A DNA stretch of 64,000 nucleotides, from the NCBI GenBank assembly GCA_963739095.1, contig CAVTZF010000026.1, positions 124,001 through 188,000 on the forward strand, given 5' to 3'. This document shows positions 52,959 to 63,818 of the stretch, piece by piece (the stretch's first letter is position 1; each line of letters begins with the position of its first letter). The translations under genes and the position numbers were made by a program. Below the pieces are notes generated by a model. The model had not been told where the DNA came from and did not search any database. It saw only the letters and a list, made by a program, of their open reading frames with translations. This stretch comes from JACVRW01 sp963739095 (GTDB lineage: Bacteria > Actinomycetota > Thermoleophilia > Solirubrobacterales > Thermoleophilaceae).

Positions 52959-54813
52959 TCACATGAGATTCCAGTTAAGGAACCGTTCAAGGCGCCTGTA
53001 GAAGTCGAGCTGCGGGCCCGCCCTCAGCAGCCCGTGCGCCTCGGTCGGGTAGGTCACGTACTCGAAGGTCTTGCCCAGCTTTCGGAGCCGCTCGACGAGC
53101 TGCTCGGACTGCTTCGGGCTGACGCGCTCGTCGCGCTCGCCGTGCGTGATCAGGAGCGGCACGCGCACGTTCTCGAGCCGGTGGTAGGCCGAGCCGGCGA
53201 TGTACGCCTCGCGCGCCGCGGACGGCGGGCCCATCATGCGCTCGAGGTCTTGGACGCCCTCGCGGTCGCCCTGCGCCCACGACGTCGTGATGTCGCAGTC
53301 GCCGTACTTCGCGACGGCGCACCTGTAGCGATAGTCGGGATCGTCGGTGACCGACAGCAGCGCCATGTACGAGCCGTAGCTCGCGCCGAAGATGCCGAGC
53401 CGCTCGCCGTCGACCCAGTCGAGCGTCCGCAGGAAGTCCGCGGCGGCGAGGCAGTCCTTCGTGTCGTCGACGCCCCAGACGCCGTGGTTCAGGCGCTCGA
53501 AGTCCCGCCCGTAGCCGGTAGAGCCGCGGAAGTTGATCGCGAGCCATGCGAAGCCGCGATCGACGAAGTACTGCGCGTGGCCGTCCCACTCGTCGCCGTA
53601 GTGCATGGTCGGGCCGCCGTGCGGGTAGACCACCGCCGGCACCGGCCGCTCCGGGCTCGCGTCGCGCGGCCGCATCAGGAACCCGGGGATCTCGAGCCCA
53701 TCGAACGACGGGAAGCGCACGTCCTCGAGCGCGGCGTGCGGGGCTCGCTTCACGGAGAGCGGCGCCGGCGCGTGCACGACCGTCGGCTCGCCGTCCGTGA
53801 CACGGCGCAGCTCGCGCGGCGTCGCGTGGTCCTCATAGCCGGCGACGATGTCGCCGGCGGTCGTCCAGAACGGCGAGCACCAGGTCCCCCCGGCCGCGAT
53901 GACCTCGGCGTCACCGCTCTCGGCATCGACCGTCACGAGGTCGAAGCGGTTCGCCGCGGCCGCGCAGCGCCAGCAGGCGCGAGCCGTCCGGGTGCCAGTC
54001 GAGCTCGCCGTGGTCGGCGCGGGCGTTCGTCAGCTGCCGGTCGCCCGCGCCGTCGCGCGCGACGAGGTGGATCTCGTAGAAGCCGCTGCGCTCGGAGGTG
54101 TAGGCGAGAGTCGCCCCGTCGGGCGACCAGGCGGGCTCGCTGTCGTGCATGCGTGGCGTACCCGTGAGCGCGCGCACGGCACCGCTCTCCAGCGAGGCCA
54201 CGCGGATCTCGCTGCGGTTGAGGTCGGCGCGCGGGGTGAAGGTGTAGGCGATCTCGGCGCCGTCCGGCGAGACGACCGCCTCGCCCTCGTCGCCGTACTC
54301 CTCGAGCTCTCCGTGACCGGTGGCGAGCCGGCGCGGCCACGGGTCGCGGGCCGAGACGACGGCGAGCCTCGTGGTGTCGTCGCGCTCAACCGAGATCACG
54401 AGCCGCTCGTCGTCCATCCAGACGGGACTCGAGCCCTCGGTCAGCTTGCGCGGCGGTCCGCCGGCGGCGGGCACGAGCCACACGTGGCCCTCATCGGCGT
54501 ACGCCACCGTCGAGCCGTCGGGTGAGATCCGCGGCGGCACGTCCTCCCAGTACGGGGCAAGCTCGCGGCCGGTCGTGAGCCGCTCGGGTGGCCCGCCCGA
54601 TTCGAGGTCGAGCAGCCAGACGTCGGAGGTGTCGGCGTCCTGGATGAAGACGGCCCGGCGGCGGCCGGCGCCGATCGTCATCGTGCGCGGCATCGGCGTG
54701 TAGGCCACGGCCTCGAGGCGCCAGTGCGGCGGCGGCTTCAGGTCCTTGCGCGGCTGGGCGAGCACGCCCTCGTGCTCGTCCTTGCCGATCCACATCGCGC
54801 TGTCCTCAGCCAC
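52959..54813 (-). CDS. S9 family prolyl oligopeptidase-like peptidase, one frameshift
   Basis: GTG 54813 (VAEDSAMWIGKDEHEGVLAQ) or ATG 54795 (MWIGKDE). The N-terminal beta-propeller has repeated PDGxxxAY units (RISPDGSTVAYADEGHVWLV; VSPDGAEIAYTFTPRADLNR; AWSPDGATLAYTSERSGFYE). One extra base near 53960 shifts to the catalytic domain: PAVVYPHGGPTMHYGDEWDG, nucleophile Ser in GIFGASYGSYMALLSV, Asp in ITHGERDERVSPKQ, His in PTEAHGLLR. The elbow reads GASYGSY instead of the usual GGSYGGY. About 617 residues. It cleaves oligopeptides, often after proline or acyl-amino acids. The start overlaps the end of the deacetylase-like gene by eight bases. Confidence 0.88.
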
Positions 54814-55874
54814 CCATCCCCTCCTCGAGTCCCTCGAGCGTCTCGCGCACCAGCCCCCCGATCGTCGCCAGGTCGTAGCCGCCCTCCTGGACGACCACGG
54901 TCGGGAGGCCGAGTCCCCCGAGCGCCCGGCCGGCGGCACGGTACCCGTTCGCGCTCACCTGCAGCGGGCTCTCGGGGTCGCCGGCCGCGGCGTCCACGCC
55001 GAGCGCCACCACGAGTGCGCCGGCGCCTTGCTCGCGCGCCCAGCGGGCGAGCTCGTCCACGGCGGCGAGCCAGGGCTCGTCGCCGGAGCCCGGCGCGAGC
55101 GGCAGGTTGCGGTTCGAGCCGTCGCGGCCGGTCTCGCTCGCGAAGCCGAGGAAGTGGGGGAACCAGCCGGCGCCGGGATCCACGTGGACGGAACCGGTGA
55201 GCACCTCGGCGTCATCCCAGAAGATCGCCTGCGTGCCGTTGCCGTGGTGTGCGTCGATGTCGATGACCGCGACGCGCCCGCCGGTGTCCCGCCGCAGCCG
55301 GGCTGCCGCGGCGGCCGAGTTGTTCAGGTAGCAGGAGCCGCCGAACGCCGAGCGCGTTACGTGGTGGCCGGGCGGGCGGGTGAGCGCGTAGGCGGCCGGC
55401 TCGCCCGCGGCCACGAGAGCCGCCGCGCTGGCCGCCGTGTCGATCGCCGCACGGGCGGCTTCCCAGGTGCCCGGGCCGATCAGCGTCATCGTGTCGTAGG
55501 CGAACTGCCCGGCGCGGGCGGTGGGCGATCGCGCCGGCGCGGGCGCGAAGTCCGAGAACAGGCTCGGGTCGGGGAACAGGTACGGGACGACGCGGTCCTG
55601 GCCCGGGTCGTCGGGGAGGCCGGCCGCCTGCCAGTGCTCCCACGCGCGCGCGAGATAGCCGCGTGAGCTCCGGGTCGTGGATCTCGTAGAGGAACTCGTC
55701 CGGTTGCGGCTCAGCGTCGACGAAGCGTGCCCCCGCTTGGCTCAGTTCGGCCCGGATCGCCTCGGCGCGCGCGGGAAGCTCGGTCCCGGCCGTGCGCACG
55801 CCGACCCAGATCTCCCCGCCCGGTTCGTGCAGGCGATGGAGGTCGCTCCAGACGACCGGCAGCGCGAGTCCCAC
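54806..55874 (-). CDS. Histone deacetylase-family amidohydrolase (acetylpolyamine type), one frameshift
   Basis: A GTG at 55874 starts MGLALPVVWSDLHRLHEPGG. One extra base near 55663 separates that part from the catalytic domain, where RPPGHHVTRSAFGGSCYLNN, VAVIDIDAHHGNGTQAIFWD and VVVQEGGYDLATIGGLVRET carry the zinc ligands and the His-His pair of arginase-deacetylase folds. Joined, it has 355 residues. Bacterial members remove acetyl groups from polyamines or acetoin-related or lysine substrates. It is co-directional and overlapping with the S9 peptidase gene, so the two may act in one path. Confidence 0.88.
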
Positions 55875-55927
55875 GGCGCCAGCCTAATCGCGTCGATGTA
55901 CCCCACCCGGTATAACCGCTTTGTCAC

Positions 55928-58900
55928 ATGCGGCGGGGACTCGCCTTGGCCGGGGTGCTGACGACGCTTCTTCTAGTGCCCGCCGCCGCATCCGCGGACC
56001 GCGCGTTTACCTCTCGCTTCGCAGCCAACACGCAGGGCGACATCACCATTGCGGCGAATTCGCTCGAGTCGTGTCTGGACGCGCTGGCGGTGTGCGCGAA
56101 TGTCCGTAACGGCACGGGCTCGGGGCTCAACAACAACGACCGGACGGTGACGTGGATCGACGCGGACGGCGATCCGGCGACGTTCGACTCGAGCTCGGCG
56201 GACCTGACGCTGCCGGCGGGGGCGACCGTGCTGTTCGCGGGGCTGTACTACGGCGGCCGCTTGGCCGCCGGCCAGGGCGGGTCGCCGCCGCCGAATCCGG
56301 CTGCCCGCAACACGGTGCTGTTCAAGGCGCCGGGTGACGCGGGCTATCGCTCGCTGACGGCGTCGCAGGTGGACGATTCGTCGACGCAGTATCAGGGCTT
56401 CGTGAACGTCACGTCGATCGTTGCTGCGGCCGGCGCTGGGAGCTACTGGACCGCGAACGTTCAGCTCGGCACCGGGTTAAGCGATTCGGGCTCGGGGGGT
56501 TGGTCGCTGGTGGTGGCCTATGGGGATCCGGCGGCGCCGAGCCGCAACCTGTCGGTGTTCGACGGGCTGCAAAGCGTCGGCAGCAGCGCCACGGTGACGA
56601 TCCCGCTGAGCGGGTTCCAGACGCCGCTGTCGGGGCCGGTGACCTCGACGGTCGGGCTGGTCGCCTACGAGGGGGATCTGGGGACGCCCGGCGACGGCGC
56701 GGCGATCCAGGGGGGGTCGGGTGCCTTCACCGCGCTGTCGAACGCCGTCAACCCAGGGCCGCCCGGCCACCTCGGCCTCGAATTCGAACGTCTTCAACTC
56801 GACGATCTCGAACGCCGGCGCGCTGGTCACGTCGCGCACGCCGAGCTTCCGCAACAACCTCGGCTACGACGCGGATCTGTTCAGGACCACGGGCGTGCTC
56901 GGCAACGGCCAGACGACCACGCAGGTCAGGCTGTCGACGAGCGGCGACGCTTACCAGCCGGGTGTGGTGACGCTCGCAACCGACCTGTATGCGCCGCGGA
57001 TCACGGCGACGAAGACCGTCAATGCCGCCACGGCGAATCTCGGCGACACGCTGACCTACACGGTGGCGGTGCAGAACACCGGCCAGGATGGTGCGACCGG
57101 CACGACGTTCAGCGACCCGATCCCGGCCGGGACGAACTTCGTGCCGGGCAGCATCCGCCTCAACGGAGCCGTCGTGAGCGACGCGGCCGGCGATGATCTC
57201 GGGGAGTTCGCCGGCGGCAGCGTGGCGGTCCGGCTCGGCACAGGCGCTACGGCCGCTGCCGGTGGGACGCTCGCCCCGAACGCGAGCGCGACGGTCAGCT
57301 TCCAGGTGACGGTGGCCACAGCAGGCCTGGCGCTGGGCGCGACCATCGAGAACACGGCGGACCTGGCCTTCAGCGCCGCGACAACCGGGGTTCCGAGCAC
57401 GGTTAAGACGGCTCCCGCGACCACCAGCGTGAACGTGCCCGACCTGGCCATCGGCAAGACGCATTCGCCCGACCTCTCGCCCGGGCAGCCGAGCACGTAC
57501 ACGATCACGGTCGGCAACGTCGGCGCCGGGCCCACGGCCGGGACGGTGACCGTCACCGACACGATCGAGACGGGGCTGACGATCACCGGCCCGGCGACGG
57601 GCACGGGCTGGATCTGTTCGACCTTGGTGACGACGATCACCTGCAACCGCCCGGACCCGCTGGCCGCCGGCAGCGACTATCCGCCGATCTCGATCCCGGT
57701 GCTCGTCGGCACCGGAACGCCGCCCGGGCAGCTCAGCAACACTGCAACGCTGCAGGCCCCGAGCGACGGCAACCCCGACAACAACTCCTTCACCGACGCC
57801 GGGGCCGTGAGCGAGCCGGCGATCGACCTGCACGTCGAGAAGGTCGTGACCAGCACGCCGAATTTCACGCCAGTCGGCTACCTCTTCTTCCTGGATCCGG
57901 TCACCTATCGCATCGAGGTGACCAACAACGGCGTCGCCGACGCGGCCAACGTGCAGCTCGCGGAGATCTTCGAGGCGCCCCTGATCGTCCAGTCGATCAC
58001 GCCCTCGCAGGGCTCGTGCTCGGGCACCGACTGCAACCTGGGCACGATCACCGCAGGCCAGGCGCCGGTCACGATCGATGTAGAGGCGCAAGTGGGTACC
58101 GGATTCGACGATTACCCGACCAGCGAGCTGCTGAGCAACACGGCGACCGTGTCGGCCCCGGTCGGCACCGAGATCAACCCGGACGACAACAGCGCGTCGG
58201 CCGCTATCTCGACGGTTCCGTGGGCCGAGACCTCGATCACGAAGGCCTTCTCGCCCGCGCAGCCGGTCGCGGGGGGCCCGGTCACCTACACGCTGACCGT
58301 CCACAGCGACGGGCCCGGGACGGTGGACTTCATCGTGGCCGACATCCTCCCGGCGGCGCTGCAGAAGCCCCCGACGGCGATTTCGATCTCCGGCGGGACC
58401 GGCGTCTGTCGGTACGAGCCGACCGCCGAGAGCATCGGCTTGCCGCCCGACGAGGGGTTTCCGATCGTCTTCTGTGACATCCCCCAGCTCGGTCCGGGCG
58501 AGGACCGCGTGATCACGATCGAGGGCACGCTGGCGCCTGACAGCGCCGGCACCCAGGTGGACAACCTCGCGCTCTCAAGCAATACCCTGCCATTCGCCGG
58601 CGCCTTCAGCTTCGAGCCCGACTTCAGCAACAACGACGCTCTGGTCTCGTTCACGCCGGGCGCCGTCGACGTGGGGGTTGAGAAGAGCATTGTCGGCCCC
58701 AACGTGGTGCTGCCCGGCGAGGAGGCGACCTTCCGGATCCGGGCCTTCAACGGCGGCACCGTGCCGGCCCCGGACGTGGTCGTCAGTGATCCACTTCCTG
58801 CAGGCTTCACGCCCTCGGAAGCGCCGGACGGCTGCACACTCGACTGCGCAGGTGCTGACCTGCGCGATCGGAACCCTGCCCGAGGGAGGGGAGCGCATTT

Positions 58901-60161
58901 TCGAGGTGACCGGCGTGGTGGAGGACGCGGCCGCCGGCCAGGTGCTCAGCAACGTGGCCAGTGTGGACACGAGTGGGCCGGATCTCACTCCGGGCAACGA
59001 CACGAGCGAAGCGCTCCTCTTCGTTCCGCCACAGCCGGACCTCGGGGTCGAGAAGACGAGGGTCGGACCCGAGTCCGTGCCGGTCGGCGGCGAGGCGGTG
59101 TTCGCGCTGCGGGTGTCGAACACAGGTGATGCGCCGGGTCAGGACGTGGTGGTGCGCGACCCGCTGCCGGCAGGGCTCACTCCGATCTCGCCTCCGGCCG
59201 GCTGCGTCATCGAGAACAGGGACGTGGTGTGCACCATCGGCGAGTTGCCTCAGGGCGAGTCGCGGGCGTTCGAGATTCGTGCGCGTGTCGAGCCTTCGGC
59301 AGCCGGGAGCACGCTGACGAATCGGGCCACGGTCAGTGCCGCCAACCCAGATCCGAATCCAGGCAACGATCAGAGTCAGGCGCAGGTGAGCGTGCCGGTG
59401 CCGCCGCCGCCCCCGCCGAACGCGGACGTGGCCGTGGACGTGCGCGCCCCGTCCGGCCCGCACACGGTCGGCGAGCCGGGCACCTGGGAGATCGAGGTGG
59501 TGAACAACGGGCCGGCGACCGCCGCGGCGGTCAACCTGAGTGCACGCCGCAGCGGCGCGCGTGCCGACACCATCCGCGCCGAGGTAGCCCAGGCCGGCTG
59601 CCAGACGGGCGCGGCGATCAACTGCTCGCTCGGCGATCTCGGCGCGGGCGAGCGACGCACCATCGAAGTGCGCCTGCGTCCGCAGGAGGCCGAGCGGCTG
59701 ACGCTCTCCGCGAGGTCGGCACGACGACTACCGACACCGTCCCGGCCAACGACACCGACGAGGACAGCATTCGCCCGCGGCTCGCGACCGTCGATGTCGA
59801 CGTCGACACCGGCAAGAGGCGTCTCGACCCCGGCGAGCCGATGAGCGTGGTCACCGAGATAAGCACGAACGGGCGGCCGGCCAACGACGCGCGGGTCTGT
59901 GTGCGCCTCCCCGACGCGCTCGCCATCTCGAAGAGGGGCGGAGCGCGGCTGCGCAACGGGCAGGCGTGCTGGCGCGCAGACCGGATCGCGGCCAACCGCT
60001 CGCGTCGCTACCGCCTCCGCGTGAGGGCGCTCGGCGTGAACCGGCCCCGGCGTGTGACCCTGACCGCGACGGTCACCGGCTCAGGGATCAGGACACGCCG
60101 GGCCACCGTCCGCGTGCTGGTGCTGCCGGCGCAGGCAACCCCCAGCCCCGTCACGGGCTGA
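55928..60161 (+). CDS. Giant secreted DUF11-repeat surface protein, three frameshifts
   Basis: ATG 55928 begins a signal peptide (MRRGLALAGVLTTLLLVPAA then ASA). The first 280 residues form a DUF3344-like globular region (WIDADGDPATFDSSSADLTL; LFAGLYYGGRLAAGQ). A shift near 56755 leads into DUF11 repeats, recognisable by D-L-x-I-x-K, then Y-T-I-x-V-x-N-x-G and SDPLPAG or the like (ITATKTVNAATANLGDTLTY; PDLAIGKTHSPDLSPGQPST; VDVGVEKSIVGPNVVLPGEE; PDLGVEKTRVGPESVPVGGE). Shifts near 58845 and 59715 interrupt the fifth and last units. It totals about 1410 residues. DUF11 proteins are long adhesin-like surface or matrix proteins. No LPxTG or C-terminal helix is seen. The first base of -10-like TATAAC lies at about 55911. 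Confidence 0.85.
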
Positions 60162-60176
60162 GCTCGCGCGGATAGG

Positions 60177-61286
60177 GTGCCGCGCATGGCCCAGGCCGGC
60201 AGCGCGCGCGAGCACGGCATCCGCATCGGCCGGCTCCAGCCCGGCCCAGCGAACTCGATCGCGGATGTGGCCGGGGTCGGCGTGGGCCACGTCACGGTGG
60301 TGCGCGATGAGCCGAATCCGCCCGCCGGGCGCGGCGTCGCGCGGACCGGCGTGACCGCAATCGCTCCCGGCGCACCCGAGACTCTGTGGCGCGAGCCGGT
60401 GCCGGCCGGTGTCGCAGTCCTCAACGGCGCAGGCGAGATGACGGGCGCCCTGCAGGTGATGGAGCTCGGCCAGATCGAGACGCCCATCTACCTCACCTCG
60501 ACGATGGCCGTGGGGCGGATCTACGACGGGGCGATCAGCGCGGCCGTGGCGGCGGAGCCTGCGATCGGGATCGAGCACGTCGTGATCCCGGTGGTCGCCG
60601 AGTGCGACGACAGCTGGCTGAACGACCCGCGGATCGTGCAGGTGGAGGCGGAGGACGCGGGCCGCGCGCTCGCGCTCGCCGGCGCGGGCGGCGAGGTCAC
60701 CGAGGGCGCCGTCGGCGCGGGTGCCGGCATGGTCGCGTTCGGCTACAAGGGCGGGATCGGCACGGCGAGCCGCGTGGCCGAGGGGGGTGCGCTCGTCGGG
60801 GTGTTGCTGCTCTCCAACTTCGGGGACCGCGAGGACCTGCGCGTCGACGGGGTACCCGTGGGCCCGCTGTTGCCCGGCCCGGCCACCGGGCCGCGGGCGC
60901 CGGCCGGCAGCTGCATCGTGGTCGTGGCGACCGACGCTCCGCTGGGCGGGGCGGACCTCGCCCGGCTGGCGCGCCGCGCCGGCCTCGGCCTGGCGCGCAG
61001 CGGTTCGGTCGCGCACAACGGCAGCGGCGAGATCTTCCTCGCCTTCTCGACCGGTGCGCGAGCTCCTCGCGACGACCCGGCCGCCCGCGCGGCGCTCGTA
61101 TCGGGGGAGGGCCTCGACGCGCTCTTCAGCGCTGCGGTCGAGGCCACCGAGGAGGCAGTTCTGAACTCCTTGTGGCGGGCCGAGCGGACGGTCGGCCGCG
61201 AGGGGATCGTCGCGGAGGCCCTACCGCACGACGAGCTGCTCGAGCTGCTCAGTGGGCACGGCCGGCTGGCCGGTCCTGCGGAGTGA
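60177..61286 (+). CDS. P1 family peptidase (DmpA/BapA-like beta-peptidyl aminopeptidase)
   Basis: 369 residues, beginning at GTG 60177 or ATG 60186. The family pattern is visible: SIADVAGVGVGHVTVVRDEP, VAVLNGAGEMTGALQVMELG, TPIYLTSTMAVGRIYDGAIS, and the autocleavage site APAGSCIVVVATDAPLGGAD in which the Ser of GS is the N-terminal nucleophile after self-processing. ILSNFGDREDLRV-like VLLLSNFGDREDLRVDGVPV and GSVAHNGSGEIFLAFST also fit. DmpA enzymes release N-terminal D- or beta-amino acids from peptides or amides. The frame is intact; the end overlaps the convergent hypothetical gene by 38 bases. Confidence 0.9.
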   Translation: MPRMAQAGSAREHGIRIGRLQPGPANSIADVAGVGVGHVTVVRDEPNPPAGRGVARTGVTAIAPGAPETLWREPVPAGVAVLNGAGEMTGALQVMELGQIETPIYLTSTMAVGRIYDGAISAAVAAEPAIGIEHVVIPVVAECDDSWLNDPRIVQVEAEDAGRALALAGAGGEVTEGAVGAGAGMVAFGYKGGIGTASRVAEGGALVGVLLLSNFGDREDLRVDGVPVGPLLPGPATGPRAPAGSCIVVVATDAPLGGADLARLARRAGLGLARSGSVAHNGSGEIFLAFSTGARAPRDDPAARAALVSGEGLDALFSAAVEATEEAVLNSLWRAERTVGREGIVAEALPHDELLELLSGHGRLAGPAE

Positions 61287-61686
61287 GCGCGGCGCGAATC
61301 GCCTCTTCGCAGAGCTGCTCGAGGCCGAGCGCCATCGTGCGCAGGAGCTCGAGCGGCTCGCGGTCCTCCTCGCGCAGCCACTCCGCATAGGTGCGCGTCT
61401 CGACGAAGCGCTCGACGGCGTGCCGGAAGGTGGCGAGGCGGGCGGGCGACAGCACGACCGTCCGCATCCCGGCACCCGGCTCCGAGAGCTGGTCGGCGAT
61501 CGCGGTGAGCTCGCGAAACTCGAGGACGTCGTCGGCGGATAGATCTGCCGGCCGGAAGCGCTCGGCGCCGATCGTGCGCACTGCGTGGACGGCGGCCGCG
61601 ACCTCCTCTTCGCTCAGGTCGAAGCAAGCCGAAACGACCGTCTGGCCCTCGAGATCCTGCGCGCTGTCGATCCGTCCGTTGTGCAT
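61249..61686 (-). CDS. Hypothetical protein
   Basis: 145 residues from ATG 61686 (MHNGRIDSAQDLEGQTVVSA). Acidic and helical, with ERFRPADLSADDVLEFRELT, GAGMRTVVLSPARLATFRHA and EWLREEDREPLELLRTMALG. It has one Cys near the start and one near the end and no membrane or signal segment. No family recognised. It is divergent from the glycosyltransferase gene (118 bases between) and convergent with the P1 peptidase gene. Confidence 0.6.
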   Translation of the reverse strand: MHNGRIDSAQDLEGQTVVSACFDLSEEEVAAAVHAVRTIGAERFRPADLSADDVLEFRELTAIADQLSEPGAGMRTVVLSPARLATFRHAVERFVETRTYAEWLREEDREPLELLRTMALGLEQLCEEAIRAALTPQDRPAGRAH

Positions 61687-61804
61687 GTCCTATAGACGAC
61701 CTTATCGGCGACTTATGACGCGTACGTGACCACTCTCTCATTACCCGCCTGAACGGTTGCCACTCTTGGCGGATTAACGCGCAGTTTCCGGCGTTGGATC
61801 ACGA

Positions 61805-62989
61805 ATGCGCATCCTCTTCACCACAACCCGCGGCGCGGGCCACTTCAATCCCCTCGTTTCGTTCGCCCAGGCGTGCCTGCGCGCGGGGCACGAGGTGCTG
61901 GTCGCCGGCGCCTCCCAGGTGGAGGGGCAGGCCCAGCGCGCCGGCCTTCGGTTCAGCCCGTTCCCGGAGCCTCCCGAGGACGAGCTCGAGGCGGCCTGGA
62001 GCCCCGTCGCCTCGCTGCCGCGCGACAAGCAGGACGAGCACGTCGTCCGCGAGGTCTTCGCGAGCTGCCATGCGCGTGCGGCGCTGCCCGGCACGCTCGA
62101 GCTGATCGAGCGCTGGGGCGCGGAGCTGGTGGTGCGCGAGAGCGCCGAGTTCTCCGGTGCGATCGCCGCGGAACGGCTCGACGTCCCGTATGCGACCGTG
62201 GGCGTGTCGCTCGCGGCGAGCACCGATCGTCTCTACATCGGCGCTGCCGCGCCGGTGGTCGACGAGCTGCGCACCGGGCTCGGGCTCGATCCTGATCCGG
62301 AAGCGGCGCGGCTGCTCGCGGCACCGCTTCTGACGCGCGCACCCGGCTCGCTCGACGAGACGGCCTCGCCCGCCACCACGCTCCGCTTCCGCGACGAGCG
62401 CGAGGCGGAGGCGCCGCTGCCCGACTGGTGGAACGGCTCCGATGCGCCGCTCGTCTACGTGTCGTTCGGCACCGAGGTGCCGACCATGTCCTTTTACCCG
62501 GGCCTCTACCGGGCCGCGCTCGCCGCCCTGGCCAAGCAGCCGCTGCGCGTGCTCGCGACCATCAGCGACAAGGCCGATCCCGCCGAGCTCGGCGAGCTGC
62601 CGCCGAACGCGCACGTCGAGCGCTGGGTGCCGCAGGCCGCGGTCATGCCGCACGCCGCCGCGATGGTCGGCCACGGTGGTTCGGGCTCGACGCTGACGGC
62701 GCTCGCCTGGGGCGTGCCGATGGTGCTGCTGCCGCTGTTCGCCGATCAGCCGGCGAACGCGCGGCTCGTGGATGAGACGGGTGCCGGCGTGCTGCTCGAC
62801 GGCGGACCGCCGGCGCTGACGGGGCTGGGCAGCGCGCTCCACGACCTGCTCGACGACCCGCGCTACGCGGCGGCCGCGGCCGGCATCCGTGACGAGATGG
62901 CCGCGCTCCCGCACGTGGACGAGGCCGCCGGCGTCCTCGCCGCCGCCGCTACTGATGGCGGTGCTCGGCGACGCCCAGCAGCACGATAA
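61805..62989 (+). CDS. GT1-family glycosyltransferase (UDP-glucuronosyl/MGT-like)
   Basis: 394 residues from ATG 61805. N-terminal acceptor domain MRILFTTTRGAGHFNPLVSF, with the GAGHFNP loop of the family. The C-terminal nucleotide-sugar domain has APLVYVSFGTEVPTMSFYPG, HVERWVPQAAVMPHAAAMVG, and the donor signature VGHGGSGSTLTALAWGVPMV then LLPLFADQPANARLV. This class glycosylates lipids, macrolides or other small molecules. The acceptor is unknown. The stop overlaps the convergent tiny membrane protein by 41 bases. Confidence 0.92.
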   Translation: MRILFTTTRGAGHFNPLVSFAQACLRAGHEVLVAGASQVEGQAQRAGLRFSPFPEPPEDELEAAWSPVASLPRDKQDEHVVREVFASCHARAALPGTLELIERWGAELVVRESAEFSGAIAAERLDVPYATVGVSLAASTDRLYIGAAAPVVDELRTGLGLDPDPEAARLLAAPLLTRAPGSLDETASPATTLRFRDEREAEAPLPDWWNGSDAPLVYVSFGTEVPTMSFYPGLYRAALAALAKQPLRVLATISDKADPAELGELPPNAHVERWVPQAAVMPHAAAMVGHGGSGSTLTALAWGVPMVLLPLFADQPANARLVDETGAGVLLDGGPPALTGLGSALHDLLDDPRYAAAAAGIRDEMAALPHVDEAAGVLAAAATDGGARRRPAAR

Positions 62990-63119
62990 GCAGCACCAGC
63001 CCGGCCGCCAGCGCCGCAACCGGAGGATCGCCGAAGCCGGTCCACAGGGCGAGCGCCGCCCCAACGAGGACGGCGGCGAGGAAGAAGCCGAGGCCGGGCT
63101 TCCAGCGCACGCCGGGCAC
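62949..63119 (-). CDS. Tiny two-helix membrane protein
   Basis: 56 residues from a GTG at 63119: VPGVRWKPGLGFFLAAVLVG, then AALALWTGFGDPPVAALAAG and LVLLIVLLGVAEHRHQ. Two hydrophobic helices joined by W-T-G-F-G-D-P-P, with a basic N-terminus. It begins nine bases after the hydratase gene on the same strand and so is probably its operon partner. No family recognised. Confidence 0.55.
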   Translation of the reverse strand: MPGVRWKPGLGFFLAAVLVGAALALWTGFGDPPVAALAAGLVLLIVLLGVAEHRHQ

Positions 63120-63128
63120 CCTGCCAGA

Positions 63129-63818
63129 TCAGATGAGCGTCACGCTGAGCGATCCAAGCGGCGGCAGCTCGGCGACGATCGTCTCGCCGGGGGTCACTGC
63201 GAACGGTGGTACGACCGAGCCGGTGATCACGACCTCGCCGCCCCGCAGGCGCTCCCCGGAGGCGCCGAGCAGCTCGCCGGTTAGGCGCACGACCTCGACG
63301 ATCTCGCCGGTGAGCTCCTCGGGCGTTTCGGTCGCGGCGACGAGCTCTCCGTCGCGTAGCAGGCGGCCGCTGACGCCGTCCGCGCGCGAGCGGCCCGTGT
63401 CGACAGGGCCGAGCAGGACGTGGCGGTTGTAGATGTTGCCGGCGAGGATCGTCTCGGGATCGCTGGGTGCGAAGTCGACGTCCGCCAGCTCGATCGCCGC
63501 GGACAGCCCGCGGACCGCGGCGTGCACCTCGTTCCAGCTTGCGCCCTCCTCGACGTCCGCGTCCAGGTGCACGGCGATCTCCGGCTCGAGCACCGGGCTC
63601 GTCCAGCTCCCGATCGCGACGGTCGCCCCGTCGTCCAGCAGCGCGGCGTCGGTCAGGAAGCCGGCGAGCGGCCGGTCGGTGCCGAGCGCCTCGATCGCGG
63701 CCGTTGAGCCGAAGCCGACCTTCCAGCCGAGCGGCCGCTCGCCGGCCTCCAGCCGCTCGGCGCGCAGGGCGAGCATCGCGCGCATGCCGCGCTCGAGGCG
63801 CGGGTCGGCGACGCTCAC
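63129..63818 (-). CDS. 2-keto-4-pentenoate hydratase / fumarylacetoacetase-family protein
   Basis: 229 residues from a GTG at 63818 (MSVADPRLERGMRAMLALRA). The family pattern GWKVGFGSTAAIEALGTDRP then LAGFLTDAAL, VLEPEIAVHLDADVEEG (E-x-E metal ligands) and AIELADVDFAPSDPETILAG then NIYNRHVLLG match the MhpD-like hydratases of aromatic meta-cleavage paths, and the end SVVPPFAVTPGETIVAELPP then LGSLSVTLI is typical. The catalytic Lys-like residue is in WKVGF. The start overlaps the cupin stop (GTGA), linking the two. Confidence 0.82.
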   Translation of the reverse strand: MSVADPRLERGMRAMLALRAERLEAGERPLGWKVGFGSTAAIEALGTDRPLAGFLTDAALLDDGATVAIGSWTSPVLEPEIAVHLDADVEEGASWNEVHAAVRGLSAAIELADVDFAPSDPETILAGNIYNRHVLLGPVDTGRSRADGVSGRLLRDGELVAATETPEELTGEIVEVVRLTGELLGASGERLRGGEVVITGSVVPPFAVTPGETIVAELPPLGSLSVTLI

